This document shows, piece by piece, positions 6,459 to 6,941 of a stretch of DNA of 6,941 nucleotides. Under the pieces are notes generated by a model that did no database searches, was not told the origin of the DNA, and saw nothing but the letters and a program-made list of their open reading frames with translations. The translations under genes and the position numbers were made by a program. Numbering within the stretch: position 1 is the first letter of the stretch; each line of letters begins with the position of its first letter. The stretch is from positions 4,175-11,115 of the forward strand of contig NYYM01000026.1 in NCBI GenBank assembly GCA_002685815.1, written 5' to 3'. The stretch comes from Dehalococcoidales bacterium (GTDB lineage: Bacteria > Chloroflexota > Dehalococcoidia > Dehalococcoidales > UBA2162).

Positions 6459-6549
6459 CGGTTGCCTCCTTTCTGGAGATAATGCAGCAACTTCATGATC
6501 ACACTACCCTGTCGCCTGAAAGAGAACTCTTCGCTTCCGGCTCCAAAGG
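6459..6549 (-). other. Spacer between coaX and coaC
   Basis: Ninety-one bases, the longest non-coding stretch in the - strand group. It holds the coaC ribosome-binding site and a 14-codon ORF (6496-6452, ending in TGA just inside coaC). I see no intrinsic terminator and no convincing -35/-10 pair (CATTAT near 6484 is the closest -10-like hexamer). Co-transcription with coaX is therefore likely but not proven. Confidence 0.5.
6465..6478 (-). promoter_or_regulatory. Strong coaC ribosome-binding site with a small overlapping hairpin
   Basis: AAGGAGG (6471-6465) lies 6 bases before the coaC ATG, nearly ideal, and fixes the start. Just upstream, CTCC (6478-6475) can pair with GGAG (6469-6466) across a 5-base AGAAA loop and would cover the site. 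The ribosome-binding site is well supported; the 4-bp hairpin is weak and may not form. Confidence 0.75.
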
Positions 6550-6941
6550 CTAGCTTTTATTCATTTCATGGATGAGCCGTAAGCCCACTAGCGTTAAATC
6601 GGCGTTTACTTTATCAATTACTGACGTCTCTCCGGCGATAAGCCCGGCGTAACCTCCGGTAGCCACTACGGTAGCTTTTTCACCCAGTTCCTCGTGGATG
6701 CGAGCTACTATTCCCTCGACAAGTCCCACATAGCCGAAGACGATTCCCGATTGCATGGAAGTAACGGTATTGGTCCCGATGGCATGCTGGGGAGGAACCA
6801 GTTCTATCCGGGGCAGCGCCGATGCCTTGGCGAACAGAGCCTCAGCGGCAGTAGCAATGCCTGGGGCAATAGCCGTTCCCAAGAAGTCTCCTTCTCTCGA
6901 TACGGTGTCAAAGGTGGTGGCCGTCCCCACGTCAACAATGA
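6550..6941 (-). CDS. coaX: Type III pantothenate kinase (CoaX), C-terminal part (5' end outside window)
   Basis: CoaX phosphorylates pantothenate, the first step of CoA synthesis. It belongs to the acetate kinase/Hsp70/actin-like fold and, unlike type I enzymes, is generally not feedback-inhibited by CoA. About 129 residues are visible of a usual 250-270. The fragment opens with IVDVGTATTFD, the second phosphate-binding motif that starts the C-terminal subdomain. GDFLGTAIAPGI, then IGTNTVTSMQSG and VVATGGYAGLIAGET (adenosine-site region) follow in normal family order, and the C-terminus NADLTLVGLRLIHEMNKS is complete with a TAG stop. The frame continues unbroken through the GTG at 6930-6928 to the window edge. 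That GTG encodes the Val of DVGTA, so it is not the start. It clusters with coaC and coaB of the same pathway. Confidence 0.95.
   Translation of the reverse strand, partial: IVDVGTATTFDTVSREGDFLGTAIAPGIATAAEALFAKASALPRIELVPPQHAIGTNTVTSMQSGIVFGYVGLVEGIVARIHEELGEKATVVATGGYAGLIAGETSVIDKVNADLTLVGLRLIHEMNKS

Noticed and set aside
6082..6553. Open frames on the + strand over coaC and the coaC-coaX spacer
   Set aside because: They are antisense to coaC, which has all its family motifs; the predicted proteins are low-complexity Ala/Thr/Ile or basic strings without a family.
1..6941. Mobile, defence or CRISPR-type system
   Set aside because: I found no transposase, integrase, nuclease or toxin motifs, no repeat arrays and no terminal inverted repeats. 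Apart from two small proteins the content is housekeeping.

Overview
This window is a compact chromosomal housekeeping locus. I see no mobile element, CRISPR array, tRNA or rRNA in it. Two gene groups converge. The + strand group (1-2060) is the 3' end of secA, then a small stand-alone helix-hairpin-helix protein resembling the N-terminal domain of family X DNA polymerases, then an unrecognised 254-residue protein. The - strand group, read from the right edge leftwards, is coaX (partial), coaC, coaB, valS and a universal stress protein gene. The groups meet tail to tail with 9 bases between stop codons (2061-2069) and no convincing intrinsic terminator.

The organism is a bacterium with moderate GC content. 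The mix of a type III pantothenate kinase (CoaX), a SecA ending in a zinc-binding SEC-C tail, and an 896-residue ValRS with a KMTKT loop suggests Chloroflexota, perhaps a Dehalococcoidia-like lineage. This is an impression from protein character, not a search result, and my confidence is about 0.5.

Functionally, coaX, coaC and coaB cover three consecutive reactions of coenzyme A synthesis: pantothenate phosphorylation (CoaX), cysteine ligation (CoaB) and decarboxylation of the product (CoaC). valS follows coaB after 11 bases, and usp overlaps valS by 4 bases (ATGA). The run coaC-coaB-valS-usp therefore looks like one transcription unit with translational coupling. coaX is probably part of it too, separated from coaC by a 91-base spacer.

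The most interesting point is the coaC/coaB junction. CoaB and CoaC are usually one fused bifunctional protein. Here they are two ORFs sharing one base (TAATG). The last sense codons of coaC form the heptamer A AAG GGG, which fits the X XXY YYZ pattern for -1 ribosomal frameshifting. A -1 slip there would bypass the coaC stop and read into coaB, giving a full-length CoaBC. A possible 7-bp stem starts 8 nt downstream. The alternatives are ordinary stop-start coupling or a one-base homopolymer error in the assembly. Secondary points are a divergent SecA two-helix-finger region, the isolated PolX-type domain, and substitutions in two CoaC signature motifs.
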